A stretch of DNA of 45,570 nt, from assembly GCA_016744995.1 (NCBI GenBank), contig JADGDG010000029.1, forward strand, positions 1 through 45,570. Direction: 5' to 3'. Each line of letters starts with the position of its first letter. The stretch's first letter is position 1. The translations under genes and the position numbers were made by a program. Below, piece after piece: positions 1 to 7,997 of the stretch. The notes below the pieces were generated by a model. That model saw nothing but the letters and a program-made list of their open reading frames with translations, had not been told where the DNA came from and made no database searches. The DNA is from Gammaproteobacteria bacterium. GTDB taxonomy: Bacteria; Pseudomonadota; Gammaproteobacteria; GRL18.

Positions 1-1
1 A

Positions 2-511
2 GGTGAGTATTTAAGTGCACTTGGTTTTTTTACACTGGCTTCGATTGATTTAACGCCAGGTGGTAAAATAGGGACGGGGCAGGTAGTTAAAAAGGTAACT
101 GCTCGTGCTGGTGACAGTATTGTTACGATACCTAAGGGGAGTGGTGTTGCAAAGGGAACGGGGTCATATAACAGAGTAGGTGGCCATCATGTTCATGCTA
201 AGGCAGCTTTCAAAGAAAACCTGACATATAACAAGAAGGACGGGTTTTCTATAAGTCAGAGTTTTATGAAAGAGAATGGATTGGATCATGCTGCAATGAC
301 CAAGTATCAAAGGCAAGCGTTTAAAGAACTATCTCAAAGCAGTGGTGCAAATAATATGAAAGCTCATACAATAATTGCCGTTGAGGCACTTCAGGCAGGT
401 GGTGCAAGTAGAGAAATGGCAAGATCATTAACAGCTCAATCACTAAATGCTTTGCGAAATAGTGGCGTGACAACACCTAGCAATATACCGTGGTATAAAT
501 GGGAATTATAG
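2..511 (+). CDS. CdiA-like toxin C-terminus, GHH/HNH-like nuclease (5' partial)
   Basis: The frame is open from base 2, so this is the 3' end of a longer gene; the first in-frame ATG (266) is internal. The first ~45 codons repeat the pretoxin segment seen again at 1875-2000 (GEYLSALGFFTLASIDL, then PGGK). After a GSG-rich linker the tail carries a GGHHVHAKAAF motif followed by mostly helical sequence ending in W-KWEL. The paired histidines resemble the HNH/EndoVII-type nuclease domains (GHH group) of polymorphic toxins, which cut nucleic acid in a target cell. The nuclease assignment is inference. An immunity-type gene starts 3 bases after the stop, the usual toxin-immunity order. Confidence 0.7.
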   Translation, partial: GEYLSALGFFTLASIDLTPGGKIGTGQVVKKVTARAGDSIVTIPKGSGVAKGTGSYNRVGGHHVHAKAAFKENLTYNKKDGFSISQSFMKENGLDHAAMTKYQRQAFKELSQSSGANNMKAHTIIAVEALQAGGASREMARSLTAQSLNALRNSGVTTPSNIPWYKWEL

Positions 512-514
512 AGA

Positions 515-895
515 ATGACTAATGATGAAATTCTAGAAAAATTTGGTCAGGTACTTATTTCTGAGGTTCGAGATGAGACTATAGACAAATTTCAGATGAT
601 AGCTTCAGGTAGTATGAAATCTGTCCCAGCACTTGAGCTCCATAGAAAACTCAATACCTTTAGTGAAGATCAATTGTCAGTTATTCGACAGGTTGTGGTT
701 AGTTCTATTGATGATGTAGTTCATAACTTCTTGTGGATGCTTGAGCAGCATGAGGATGATATCGTTCTTAGCTGTGGAGAAGATAAAAGCTCAAAAAAGG
801 AAAACGTTATGGAGTTAAGTGATGGCATTTCTGGTGAGATTTATACTGATGATGGTTGGATAGCTAAATATAGTAATTATAAAGAAAACTACTGA
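515..895 (+). CDS. Putative immunity protein of the first toxin module
   Basis: This 126-aa acidic protein starts 3 bases downstream of the GHH-like toxin and ends just before a new copy of the pretoxin repeat. It has no signal peptide or membrane segment, fitting a cytoplasmic protein that binds and blocks the toxin. A helical N-terminal half (residues 1-70) is followed by a LWMLEQHEDD stretch and a polar tail. I do not recognise the family with certainty. The immunity role is inferred from position, size and AT-rich composition. Confidence 0.6.
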   Translation: MTNDEILEKFGQVLISEVRDETIDKFQMIASGSMKSVPALELHRKLNTFSEDQLSVIRQVVVSSIDDVVHNFLWMLEQHEDDIVLSCGEDKSSKKENVMELSDGISGEIYTDDGWIAKYSNYKENY

Positions 896-932
896 TACAA
901 TATATACAGAGAACAATTAAAGAACAATTAAG

Positions 933-1160
933 GCCACCCATAATTTGAATTCTGGCTTAGTTCAACTAGGCAGCAGTCAAATCGACCAATGGCTGCCCAG
1001 GTCAGTCCCTGCAAGGCATAAATCCCAGTGCACTAATATTAAAGCAGGCCCTGCACGCCATTGCCGGCGGATTGATGGCACAGGCCACCGGCAGTGATTT
1101 TAAAACCGGGGCTCTGGTGGCAGGAGTCAGGCATTAGCGGGAGCATTAACCGAAAAACTG
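933..1160 (+). pseudogene. Degraded pretoxin repeat (module 2 leader)
   Basis: This stretch is a shortened copy of the pretoxin DNA seen more completely at 5840-6360. It begins with GCCACCCATAATTTGAATTC, as the other copies nearly do, and then jumps twice. One deletion joins the two CAGTCC occurrences. A second joins the AAAG-GG region to the later GCCCTGCACGCC region. Near 1120 four bases are missing relative to the intact copy, causing a frameshift and an in-frame TAG. It cannot be translated through, so the downstream gene must use an internal start such as GTG 1161 or is itself silent. Confidence 0.7.
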
Positions 1161-2351
1161 GTGCCTTCAGAGACCAATAACCTGAGTCTTGCCAGTCAAC
1201 AAATCAACCAGCAGCTGAAAAACCAGCTGCATCAGCAATTAGCCACTATTGTGGGCGGGGTGACCGCACAACTGAGCGGTGAAAAAGCTCAGGTAGGTAT
1301 GAACATTGCCGGCACTGCCGATGCGTTTAACTGCCAGTTGCACGAAGATGAAGCACAAGCCCTGGCTGAACAACTTCAACAAATCAAACAAGACACCTCA
1401 TTAACATCACTCGAAAAACAAAATGCCCGCTATGATGCGTATGCCGTTGTTTGTTACTTAACCCATTGTAATGCCGGTATTGATGTTAGTAGTGAGCAAA
1501 CTCAGCAGCTGGGACAACTTAAACGACATGGAGAGCAATTAGCCAGACAGGACAGTCCCGTTTATTTGCATTTTAAAGCACAACAGGAAAACAATTTATT
1601 TGTCTATGATGGTGGCTGGACAGGTAAAGATGCCTGGTCAGATGTTTTTAGCTCCGTGGACTCAAGTAAAGTCCTGGCCAAATTTTCACCGGATTACTGG
1701 CAAGAGCACGGTATTGATAATGCAGCCATGTCGATTTACAATGCTAAAGACTGCCCTGATGTCTGTATCAGTCCTGTGGGTGCATTAAACACTCTTGAGT
1801 TTTATGAACCCATTGCACAGGAATTAGCCTCAACAATTGTCTTGCTCAATGAGTCACGCTTAAGTGCTGAGCAAGGTGAGTATTTAAGTGCACTTGGTTT
1901 TTTTACACTGGCTTCGATTGATTTAATGCCCGGTGGTAAAGCGGGGGCAGGACAGGCAGTTAAAAAGATAACTGCTCGTGCTGGGGGCAGTGGTGCAAAG
2001 GGTGGAGTTAAATTTAAGCATTGGAAAAATGGTGATGCTATTGATAAGCCTATGCCTGACGGAAGTGCTGCATCATGGAATACGGTACGGTCACGCTATT
2101 GGAAAAACCGTTCAACTGCTTCAAATGGAGAATTTTCTAAAGAAAACTTAGCTCGAATGAGGCAGGGTAAAGCTCCGATGGATTATAATTCTCGTACTGG
2201 CAAGTTTGAACCTAGAGAATTGCATCATGTTACACCACAAAGAGCAGGAGGCAATAACAACCCCTTAAATTTACGGGAATTATCACCAGACCAACATGGT
2301 GCGGTAGATCCCTTTAGACACACTGTACCAACTAAGAGTGGAATACGATGA
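1161..2351 (+). CDS. CdiA-like pretoxin plus HNH (LHH-type) nuclease toxin
   Basis: This 396-aa frame opens at GTG 1161 inside the pretoxin repeat. Residues 1-55 match the repeated ATIVGGVTAQLSGEKAQVGM segment. Residues ~60-280 are a second pretoxin region ending in GEYLSALGFFTLASIDLMPGG. The tail (~285-396) has ELHHVTPQRAGG, NNNPLNLREL and DQHGAVDPFRH, a good match to the HNH/EndoVII superfamily nucleases of polymorphic toxins; the ELHH histidines would be the metal/catalytic pair. The next gene overlaps by 4 bases (ATGA). The upstream leader is frameshifted, so without secretion signals this is probably a displaced (orphan) toxin cassette, kept for recombination or as a relic. Confidence 0.7.
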   Translation: MPSETNNLSLASQQINQQLKNQLHQQLATIVGGVTAQLSGEKAQVGMNIAGTADAFNCQLHEDEAQALAEQLQQIKQDTSLTSLEKQNARYDAYAVVCYLTHCNAGIDVSSEQTQQLGQLKRHGEQLARQDSPVYLHFKAQQENNLFVYDGGWTGKDAWSDVFSSVDSSKVLAKFSPDYWQEHGIDNAAMSIYNAKDCPDVCISPVGALNTLEFYEPIAQELASTIVLLNESRLSAEQGEYLSALGFFTLASIDLMPGGKAGAGQAVKKITARAGGSGAKGGVKFKHWKNGDAIDKPMPDGSAASWNTVRSRYWKNRSTASNGEFSKENLARMRQGKAPMDYNSRTGKFEPRELHHVTPQRAGGNNNPLNLRELSPDQHGAVDPFRHTVPTKSGIR

Positions 2352-2815
2352 AAGATGATCCTTTTCACCAGATTGTTTCTGTTGATATAGAATTAAAAAA
2401 GGCGTACTCAGCGGGAGGAATTAACCGCATATTAAAAGAGTTTGGAGCTAAATTGCATTATGATGTGTATTCTTTTGAACGAATAGATAAAGGTCCAATT
2501 TGGCAGTCTGAAAGCTACATATATGTAGCTTTATTCTATAAAGGGAAAGAAGTAGATGCACAAGAAACTTCAGATCGAATAGAGCTACAATATCCATTAG
2601 CTACAATTGGAAGTGAATATATCTCAAAATTTGCAGAAATTGTCACTAACCTTGCCTCATTTTTTAATTCTAACCCCAAACTAGATAGCACTATTGTTGA
2701 TAAAAAAGGCCTAGTTTCTCATTGTGATGAATTAGTAACTGAATTAATAACAGAATGGGGAGAGGAGCCAGGGAGCGAGACTTTAAAAATATTAATTGAA
2801 AGCAATTATACTTAG
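2348..2815 (+). CDS. Putative immunity protein for the HNH toxin
   Basis: The 155-aa protein overlaps the stop of the HNH toxin gene by ATGA, indicating translational coupling. It is soluble and acidic with mixed beta/alpha character (YVALFYKGKEVDAQ, then IELQYPLATIGSEYI), and lacks a signal peptide. A new pretoxin copy begins about 25 bases after it. The immunity role is inferred from its position behind a recognisable toxin; I do not recognise the family. Its DNA is AT-richer than the pretoxin repeats, as is usual for frequently exchanged cassettes. Confidence 0.6.
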   Translation: MKDDPFHQIVSVDIELKKAYSAGGINRILKEFGAKLHYDVYSFERIDKGPIWQSESYIYVALFYKGKEVDAQETSDRIELQYPLATIGSEYISKFAEIVTNLASFFNSNPKLDSTIVDKKGLVSHCDELVTELITEWGEEPGSETLKILIESNYT

Positions 2816-2840
2816 TTCAAAAAATACACCTGTAGTTAAG

Positions 2841-3006
2841 GCCACCCACAATTTGAATTCTGGCTTAGTACAACTGGGCAACAGTCAAATCAACCAATAG
2901 CCGCCCGGTCAGTCCTTAGCCAATATCAGTACTGACACAGGAGCAACTCCTCAACCAGCAGCTGAAAAACCAGCTGCATCAGCAATTAGCCACCATTGTC
3001 GGCGGG
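2841..3006 (+). pseudogene. Degraded pretoxin repeat (module 3 leader)
   Basis: It starts with the shared junction GGCCACCCACAATTTGAATT and continues as the pretoxin repeat, but carries a TAG where the 5854 copy reads CAA-TGG (SQINQ-stop). It then loses several hundred bases before rejoining the CAGCAGCTGAAAAACCAG segment. It joins in frame to GTG 3007. This is a second, independently deleted copy of the leader at 933-1160. Confidence 0.7.
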
Positions 3007-3903
3007 GTGACCGCACAACTGAGCGGTGAAAAAGCTCAGGTAGGCATGAACATTGCCGGCACTGCCGACCAGTTTAACCGGCAAATGCATTATGATGATT
3101 TTATTGAAAAGCTCACGGCTTGTCATAACCAAAATTCATCCGGCTGTCAGCAATTACAGCACATGGCCGGAGTACGTAATGAATTCATTGAAGAGGTTCC
3201 CGAATTACCCGAATCATCCGTGGTTGTTAATTATAACGAAGACAACGAGGTGGTCAGTTATACGGTCATTAATAAAAGTCAGGGCAATCGTCCGGTATTA
3301 ATTTTGGAGCCAAAAGAGTTTGAAGCGTATAAAACCGGTTCATTATCAACCCGGGGGTTGTACTTATTATCACCCCAGTGGAGTTTTGACATTGGCTCTG
3401 CGGCACTCTATGCCGGTAAAGACAAAGGCCTGGGTTATATTGCTGATGCGGTCACAAGCCCCGAGTATATTTTTACTGCAATTACTTCTACAATGGGGAC
3501 ATCGGCTTACCTGGGCAGAAGCAGTGTTGTTGCGGCGCCTAAGGGGAGTGGTGGTGCAAATACAGGCTATCACGCAACACTCCCTGAGGTTGTTCCTTTA
3601 ATTCGGCAAAATGGATTTAAGCAGGGTACTGCTCCAGGACGACTAGGTTCTGGTGGGACATATGTAAATAACACAAGACAAGGAGCTATTGTTGAGTTTC
3701 AACATCATAATCCAGGTGTAACGCCCTCAGTTCTAAGGGTTGAATATAACGCTGGAATAAATGCTTCAACCAATGTAGCTCCGAGAAACTATGTTGATAG
3801 GTTCCCATTTAGTAACATCAATAGTATTTCAGCCCCATCTGTACGGTTGCCAAGCACTATTAATACAAATGTGCTCAATAACAGTGTGAGAATTGCAGAC
3901 TAA
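3007..3903 (+). CDS. CdiA-like pretoxin plus ADP-ribosyltransferase-like toxin tail
   Basis: The 298-aa frame (GTG start within the repeat) has the pretoxin segment (residues 1-180), nearly identical over long stretches to that at 5854-6726 and 6906-7180. The variable tail (about 185-298) contains GYHATLPEVV, IRQNGFKQGTAPGRLG, SGGTYV and a GAIVEF-VEYNAG region. The order His, Gly-rich turn, GG-Y and later acidic strand recalls ADP-ribosyltransferase-fold toxins (HYD/HYE groups), which modify proteins or nucleic acids with NAD. That fold assignment is weak inference. The following gene overlaps at TAATG. Confidence 0.6.
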   Translation: MTAQLSGEKAQVGMNIAGTADQFNRQMHYDDFIEKLTACHNQNSSGCQQLQHMAGVRNEFIEEVPELPESSVVVNYNEDNEVVSYTVINKSQGNRPVLILEPKEFEAYKTGSLSTRGLYLLSPQWSFDIGSAALYAGKDKGLGYIADAVTSPEYIFTAITSTMGTSAYLGRSSVVAAPKGSGGANTGYHATLPEVVPLIRQNGFKQGTAPGRLGSGGTYVNNTRQGAIVEFQHHNPGVTPSVLRVEYNAGINASTNVAPRNYVDRFPFSNINSISAPSVRLPSTINTNVLNNSVRIAD

Positions 3904-4244
3904 TGAAAAAAGAAAAAGTAAGGTGTTGGAGGGTAGGAAAAAATGATGAGTTGCTAATTACTTACCCTGAAGGTGATAGTGGACATAGACTCATTTGCTG
4001 CAAGAGTTGTGGCAAGGTTTATGCGGTAAACGTTATTAAGCAGCTCTATATCAAGTCTGATTTAGATAAACATTTGAAACATGTAGCTTGCTTAAAATGC
4101 AATGCTAATTTAGCAAATAACTGGTTCTACTATCCGGATAAATATGTTGATGAATATGGCTCTGTTGGTGTTTTCGAAAGACCTACTGTAATTCCAAATG
4201 ATGACAGTTCTATAATTATAGAGTTTTATGAGGTTTTTTCTTAG
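3903..4244 (+). CDS. Putative immunity protein with zinc-ribbon-like cysteines
   Basis: This 113-aa protein starts one base inside the stop of the preceding toxin (TAATG). It has two cysteine knuckles, CCKSCG at ~36-41 and CLKC at ~62-65, which could form a zinc ribbon, followed by an aromatic and acidic tail. It has no membrane or signal sequence. Position and size suggest it neutralises the upstream ART-like tail; no family is recognised. Confidence 0.55.
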   Translation: MKKEKVRCWRVGKNDELLITYPEGDSGHRLICCKSCGKVYAVNVIKQLYIKSDLDKHLKHVACLKCNANLANNWFYYPDKYVDEYGSVGVFERPTVIPNDDSSIIIEFYEVFS

Positions 4245-4252
4245 CAAGACTT

Positions 4253-4423
4253 ATGAAAATATTTCACCTAATAATATTGCTGCTGACTGCTGCTTTTAGT
4301 TTTCAAGCACTTCGATGTGTTGGCTCTGATAAGTCTGTATATGCTTACGATGTTAGAACAGAACAATCTGTCTTTCAGGGCGTCCAATTTGATGAACTAT
4401 TGTCCAAGTACGACGGTTCATAG
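4253..4423 (+). CDS. 56-aa ORF with signal peptide and ART-like N-terminal motif
   Basis: ATG 4253 opens a short frame. The first ~20 residues (MKIFHLIILLLTAAFSFQA) look like a Sec signal or lipid-facing helix. The rest reads SVYAYDVRTEQSVF before a TAG at 4421. The Y-x-D-x-R pattern followed by VF resembles the NAD-binding arginine region of pertussis-toxin S1-like ADP-ribosyltransferases (VYRYDSR). The remainder of such an enzyme is absent or replaced by the following toxin debris, so this is either a truncated secreted toxin or a chance relic. Confidence 0.35.
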   Translation: MKIFHLIILLLTAAFSFQALRCVGSDKSVYAYDVRTEQSVFQGVQFDELLSKYDGS

Positions 4424-4490
4424 AGAGTATCAAGGAGCCACTATCATGGTAAGTTAACCAATAAATGGCCAGGATGCTCTAGATGTCTCT

Positions 4491-4868
4491 GTGCAAATAA
4501 AGGAAATTTCTCCTCGACATGTAGGAATAGGTTATGAAACTGGTGAATTCACTGTTTTTGACCAAACATCCAATGGTGTATTTCATGGTCATGTTCGAGG
4601 CTGGAAAGATCCTTGGAGGCAGTCAATGGCTTCTATCTATAATACACCAAAAAATATAAATACAAGAGTTAAACCTAAAGATCCGCTTCAATCTGCTATT
4701 GATTCAGCACTGGATCAGAACTGGGGAAATACTGCTACTAGAGTAGTTACAGCACGAGTACCAGCTGGTACCAAAATCTATGAGGGAGTTGCTGCAGCAC
4801 AGCGTGATTTAGTTGGTGGTGGAAATCAAGTATTTATACCTCAAGTTAATCCGAACTGGCTGCGGTAG
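4491..4868 (+). CDS. Chimeric toxin C-terminal fragment
   Basis: The frame is open from 4458 and has no good start; GTG 4491 is the first usable codon and no convincing ribosome site is seen. The upstream open codons give NGQDALDVS, followed by RHVGIGYETGEFTVFD and GVFHGHVRGW, which recall small BECR-type RNase toxin tails. The second half changes character: RVVTARVPAGTKIYEG, AAAQ, then GGGNQVFIPQV, resembling the end of ADP-ribosyltransferase-like toxins. Two toxin tails therefore seem to be spliced together. A small immunity-type gene follows 8 bases later. No pretoxin or secretion sequence is attached, so it is probably a displaced tail. Confidence 0.5.
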   Translation: MQIKEISPRHVGIGYETGEFTVFDQTSNGVFHGHVRGWKDPWRQSMASIYNTPKNINTRVKPKDPLQSAIDSALDQNWGNTATRVVTARVPAGTKIYEGVAAAQRDLVGGGNQVFIPQVNPNWLR

Positions 4869-4876
4869 GTATTGTT

Positions 4877-5116
4877 ATGATGGTATGGGAAGAAATACAT
4901 GGTTTTAAATCTCTGGTCGAGTATGCTCGATTTGTTGAGTACATTGAAGATCAAGTACAAGCTGGTTATGTAAGAGAGCTAGAAGCAGATAAAAATTATG
5001 GAAAGGGTGAAATATTTGGAGGTAGATGGTTCCAGGATATTGAGACAAGGAGTATTTGGCGATTGATCCCACCAGATATTCCCTTTAAGGGTTTATGGGA
5101 ATCTATTGAGATATAA
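4877..5116 (+). CDS. Small immunity-type protein (79 aa)
   Basis: The protein has GFKSLVEYARFVEYIEDQV near its start and a C-terminal WRLIPPDIPFKGLWE motif. The combination of a helical, acidic N-terminus and a W-RL--PD-PF-G-W ending matches small proteins I have seen next to polymorphic toxins, but I cannot name the family. It lies 8 bases after the chimeric toxin tail and most plausibly protected against its C-terminal ART-like part. Confidence 0.55.
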   Translation: MMVWEEIHGFKSLVEYARFVEYIEDQVQAGYVRELEADKNYGKGEIFGGRWFQDIETRSIWRLIPPDIPFKGLWESIEI

Positions 5117-5194
5117 TTTTTTGATAGTCCTCTATTGTTGCAAAGTGCATCTACCATTCAAATTTCGGTTTACCCAGTTTGAAGTAATAATTGA

Positions 5195-5428
5195 TTTGAA
5201 GCCAAAACCCATATTCTAGAAGGACAAAAACTAAATATTGGCATTGTTGGTCAACAGCCACCAGGTAGCCTAACTCCCAAATATATAGGTGGAGCAGATC
5301 AAGTTATACTTCCAAGAAATTGGTCGACAGATTGGGTTAAATCTATGAAAGATGGAAAAACAGGTACTGTCTACTCTTTTGATGAATTTAAAGACGCCTT
5401 CCCAGATCAGATCACTAGAGGTAAATAA
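5195..5428 (+). pseudogene. Headless toxin C-terminal fragment
   Basis: A frame open from 5195 to TAA 5426 has no start codon at its head and encodes ~77 residues: HILEGQKLNIGIVGQQ, then GGADQVILPRNW, then a polar end ITRGK. The GG-DQV-LP-W pattern parallels GGGNQVFIP in the previous module. Immediately after (2 bases) comes an intact immunity-type gene. This is what remains of a toxin after its front was lost. Confidence 0.5.
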
Positions 5429-5430
5429 TA

Positions 5431-5733
5431 ATGGGATTTTCAGCTAATGAACAAAAATTAATTTCCCAATTAGTAGACATGATCGATAAGTTTTATATAA
5501 CACTCGAACAACTTGATGAAGATACAGCTTTATGTTATCAAGCTTTAAAAAAAGTGAAGAATATATTGAAATCAAAAAACCCAAATGGTATGAAAAATGT
5601 TAAGAAACATTTAATGATGGATTTTAGAATGATAGAAGATCGTCAGTTGGAAGGTGATGCTTTAGATGAACTACTAGAAAGTATCTACTATCACGTTAGC
5701 AATAATAAGCTATTTCATGCTTCAAAAAACTAA
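5431..5733 (+). CDS. Putative orphan immunity protein (100 aa, helical)
   Basis: ATG 5431 sits 2 bases after the stop of the headless toxin fragment. The 100-aa product is almost all helix-forming, rich in Lys, Asp, Glu and Leu, with no signal or membrane segment (NEQKLISQLVDMIDKFY at the start). The reading frame is intact although its partner toxin is broken, as expected if immunity against neighbours still carrying the toxin is useful. The function is inferred from context only. Confidence 0.5.
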   Translation: MGFSANEQKLISQLVDMIDKFYITLEQLDEDTALCYQALKKVKNILKSKNPNGMKNVKKHLMMDFRMIEDRQLEGDALDELLESIYYHVSNNKLFHASKN

Positions 5734-5853
5734 TATAAAACATATATAGATACAAAATAAAGCAATTAACGCCAGCCAAGGAAAACAGTTCATTTACGAC
5801 AACATACTGGCACTCTTGCTGGTGTAGTTACAGCAGATATAGACACCCACAAT

Positions 5854-6726
5854 TTGAATTCTGGCTTAGTTCAACTGGGCAGCAGTCAAATTGACCAATG
5901 GCTGCCCGGTCAGTCCTTAGCGGATATCCGTACTGACATAGCCGCCAACCCCACAATCACCTCATCACTGAGCCAGTCCCTGCAAGGCATCAATCCCAGT
6001 GCACTGATACTTAAAGCGGGTCTGTACGCCGGCAGTGCGACACTGACGGGGCAGGACATCAACCAGAGCTTAAGCCAGTTTGCGTTTCAGGTGGTGGGGG
6101 ATATTGCCCAGAAGCAACTCACCCAGGCACTCAAACAGCACCAGATTGCCAGCAATAGCGGCAATCAGGACAAGCAACTTTATTGGCAAAGTCAGGTCAG
6201 CCAGTGGGCCGAAGGCGGCGCCTATAAAGTGGCCCTGCACGCCATTGCCGGCGGATTGATGGCACAGGCCACCGGCAGTGATTTTAAAACCAGGGCTCTG
6301 GTGGCCGGGGCCAGTCAGGCATTAGCGGGGGCATTAACGGAAAAGCTGGCCCCTTCAGAGACCAACAGCCTAAATCTTGCCAATCAACAACTCAATCAGC
6401 AGCTAAAAAACCAGCTTTATCAACAATTAGCCACCATTGTGGGCGGGGTGACGGCACAACTGGCCGGTGAAAAAGCTCAAGTAGGCATGAACATTCCCGG
6501 GACTGCCGATGCGTTTAACCGGCAAATGCACTATGATGATTTTATTGAAAAGCTCACGGCTTGTCATAACCAAAATTCATCCGACTGTCAGCAATTACAG
6601 CACATGGCCGGGGTACGTAATGAGTTTATTAAAGAAGTCCCCGAATTACCCGAATCATCTGTGGTCATTAATTATAACGAAGACAACGAGGTGGCCAGTT
6701 ATACGGTTGTTGAGGCTGTAGAATAA
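5854..6726 (+). CDS. CdiA-like pretoxin region (DUF637-type), truncated by MITE insertion
   Basis: This is the most complete pretoxin copy in the window. The frame is open from 5770 with no ATG near; TTG 5854 is only the first possible start. It reads NSGLVQLGSSQIDQWLPGQ, a Gly/Ala-rich helical middle (HAIAGGLMAQATG, GASQALAGALTEKL) and VGGVTAQLAGEKAQVGM, as in filamentous-haemagglutinin/CdiA proteins just before the toxin tail. At residue ~286 the match to the 3007 gene stops (VEAVE then TAA) because a 194-bp element begins at 6712. The toxin tail lies beyond it, out of frame. Confidence 0.65.
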   Translation: MNSGLVQLGSSQIDQWLPGQSLADIRTDIAANPTITSSLSQSLQGINPSALILKAGLYAGSATLTGQDINQSLSQFAFQVVGDIAQKQLTQALKQHQIASNSGNQDKQLYWQSQVSQWAEGGAYKVALHAIAGGLMAQATGSDFKTRALVAGASQALAGALTEKLAPSETNSLNLANQQLNQQLKNQLYQQLATIVGGVTAQLAGEKAQVGMNIPGTADAFNRQMHYDDFIEKLTACHNQNSSDCQQLQHMAGVRNEFIKEVPELPESSVVINYNEDNEVASYTVVEAVE

Positions 6727-6905
6727 CTCTGAATTAGTGTTTTTTGATTAAAATAACAATAATTGCACTTATTTATGGCGTAAGCATAAATAGCTTGATA
6801 GTCTGAATGTGTAGACTATTGGTAATTACAAGTCAAGTATAACGTTACGTTATTTTTTGTAAAGATTGGGTGAAAAATGGAAAGGTTGAGTTATTCTACA
6901 CCCTC
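6712..6905. mobile_element. 194-bp MITE-like element with 18-bp terminal inverted repeats
   Basis: The ends GAGGCTGTAGAATAACTC (6712-6729) and GAGTTATTCTACACCCTC (6888-6905) are inverted repeats matching at 17 of 18 positions. GTT flanks both ends, a 3-bp target duplication. Removing the element and one GTT restores the uninterrupted pretoxin sequence seen at 3255-3290, with the same length. The interior is AT-rich with no transposase, so it must be moved in trans. The GAG/GGG-type ends and 3-bp duplication would fit an IS5-related family, but that is a guess. Confidence 0.75.
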
Positions 6906-7261
6906 GTTAATAAAAGTCAGGGCAATCGTCCGGTATTAATTTTTGAGCCAAAAGAGTTTGAAGCGTACAAAGCCGGTTCATTATCAACCCGGGGTTATTC
7001 TTATTATCACCTCAGTGGAGTTTTGACATTGGCTCTGCGGCACTGTATGCCGATGAAGAGAAAAGCTTGGGTTACATTACTGATGCGGTCACAAGCCCCG
7101 AGTATATTTTTACTGCAATTACTTCTACAATGGGGGCATCGGCTTACTTGGGTAAGAGCAGCGATAAAACAGGCCACCCACAAAATGAGAAATTGAAAAT
7201 CATTAAAAAATTCACTTCATTTCAAAAAAGTCAGCTGGCAATGAGATTATCTAAAAAATAA
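6906..7261 (+). pseudogene. 3' part of the interrupted pretoxin gene with short toxin remnant
   Basis: The sequence resumes right after the MITE with the pretoxin repeat (KSQGNRPVLI-EPKEFEAYK) also found at 3265-3530. One G is missing from the CCCGGGGG run near 6993, shifting the frame, so the product is split between two frames. The second frame runs 7067-7261 (YITDAVTSPEYIFTAITS onward) and ends in a ~30-residue lysine-rich tail with no recognisable toxin domain. Another GGCCACCCACA junction motif lies at 7172-7182, exactly where homology to other modules ends. Confidence 0.6.
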
Positions 7262-7268
7262 GGACAAA

Positions 7269-7601
7269 TTATGAAATAGAGGTGTCAATGTGTTCAGGTA
7301 GGGATAAAATCTGGACTGTCAGACAGAAAATCTGCAAGGCTTTGCAAGGTAGACTAAACTCTAAAACATCATTGGTTTTAAGGGGTGATGGGATGATTGC
7401 TTTTGAATAAATACCCTGTGTGTGAGCCTCAGTGGAGCCCCGTTTATCATCTCTGACCATGCGGCCTATCCAGTCAACCCGTTCCAAGTAATCCTTGAGG
7501 TCAAAGGCAATCCTATTTGTTTTGAGCGAATTGCCAATAAACGATGACAGTTTAACGAAGTGATTCAAGACAGACATAATTTGAAGTTTCAAAAAAAGCA
7601 A
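7269..7601 (-). pseudogene. Transposase C-terminal remnant (IS200/TnpA-REP-like)
   Basis: The reverse frame includes FDLKDYLERVDWIGRMVRDD then KRGS. This resembles the DYLELVDWTGR-REDKRG stretch near the C-terminus of large IS200/REP-associated-type transposases in gammaproteobacteria. Upstream catalytic sequence is absent and the rest looks unrelated, so this is a fragment. It marks the edge between the toxin region and the housekeeping genes. The family name is from memory of the motif. Confidence 0.4.
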
Positions 7602-7894
7602 AATGTCTCCTTATTGTACTGAGTGACTATTTTTTAGGCTCCTAAAATCTGTATACTCTCGGGTTAGAAGTGGCTGCTTTTTGATGGTTTGGGGTAGTAA
7701 AATTGGTGATAGAAAATCCAGAAAATAGAAGCCATAGTATAATATATTTGTAGGATGTTGGTCATTTGTCGTGTAAGAAATTACAGATAGGCTACGGACG
7801 AGTTTTTCTAACCAGTCATTGCATCAGGTAAACTATTGAATTGATTAATATTTTAGTTATTAAAAATCAACTGTTTTTGTTAGCTGTCTTCGTA

Positions 7895-7900
7895 TATAAT
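7895..7900 (+). promoter_or_regulatory. Possible -10 box in the 7602-7997 intergenic region
   Basis: The 396 bases between the transposase remnant and the MYG1-like gene hold no ORF worth keeping. A consensus TATAAT lies about 98 bases upstream of ATG 7998, with only a weak -35 (CTGTTT, 18-bp spacing). The region is AT-rich and otherwise featureless to my eye. Confidence 0.3.
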
Positions 7901-7997
7901 CCGCCATAATATTTTTTCTTATTAAATATTTCCAAAATATTTAATTTTAACTAGCGACACCTTATTATCCCTTTTTAACATGACACAAAATAAATAA

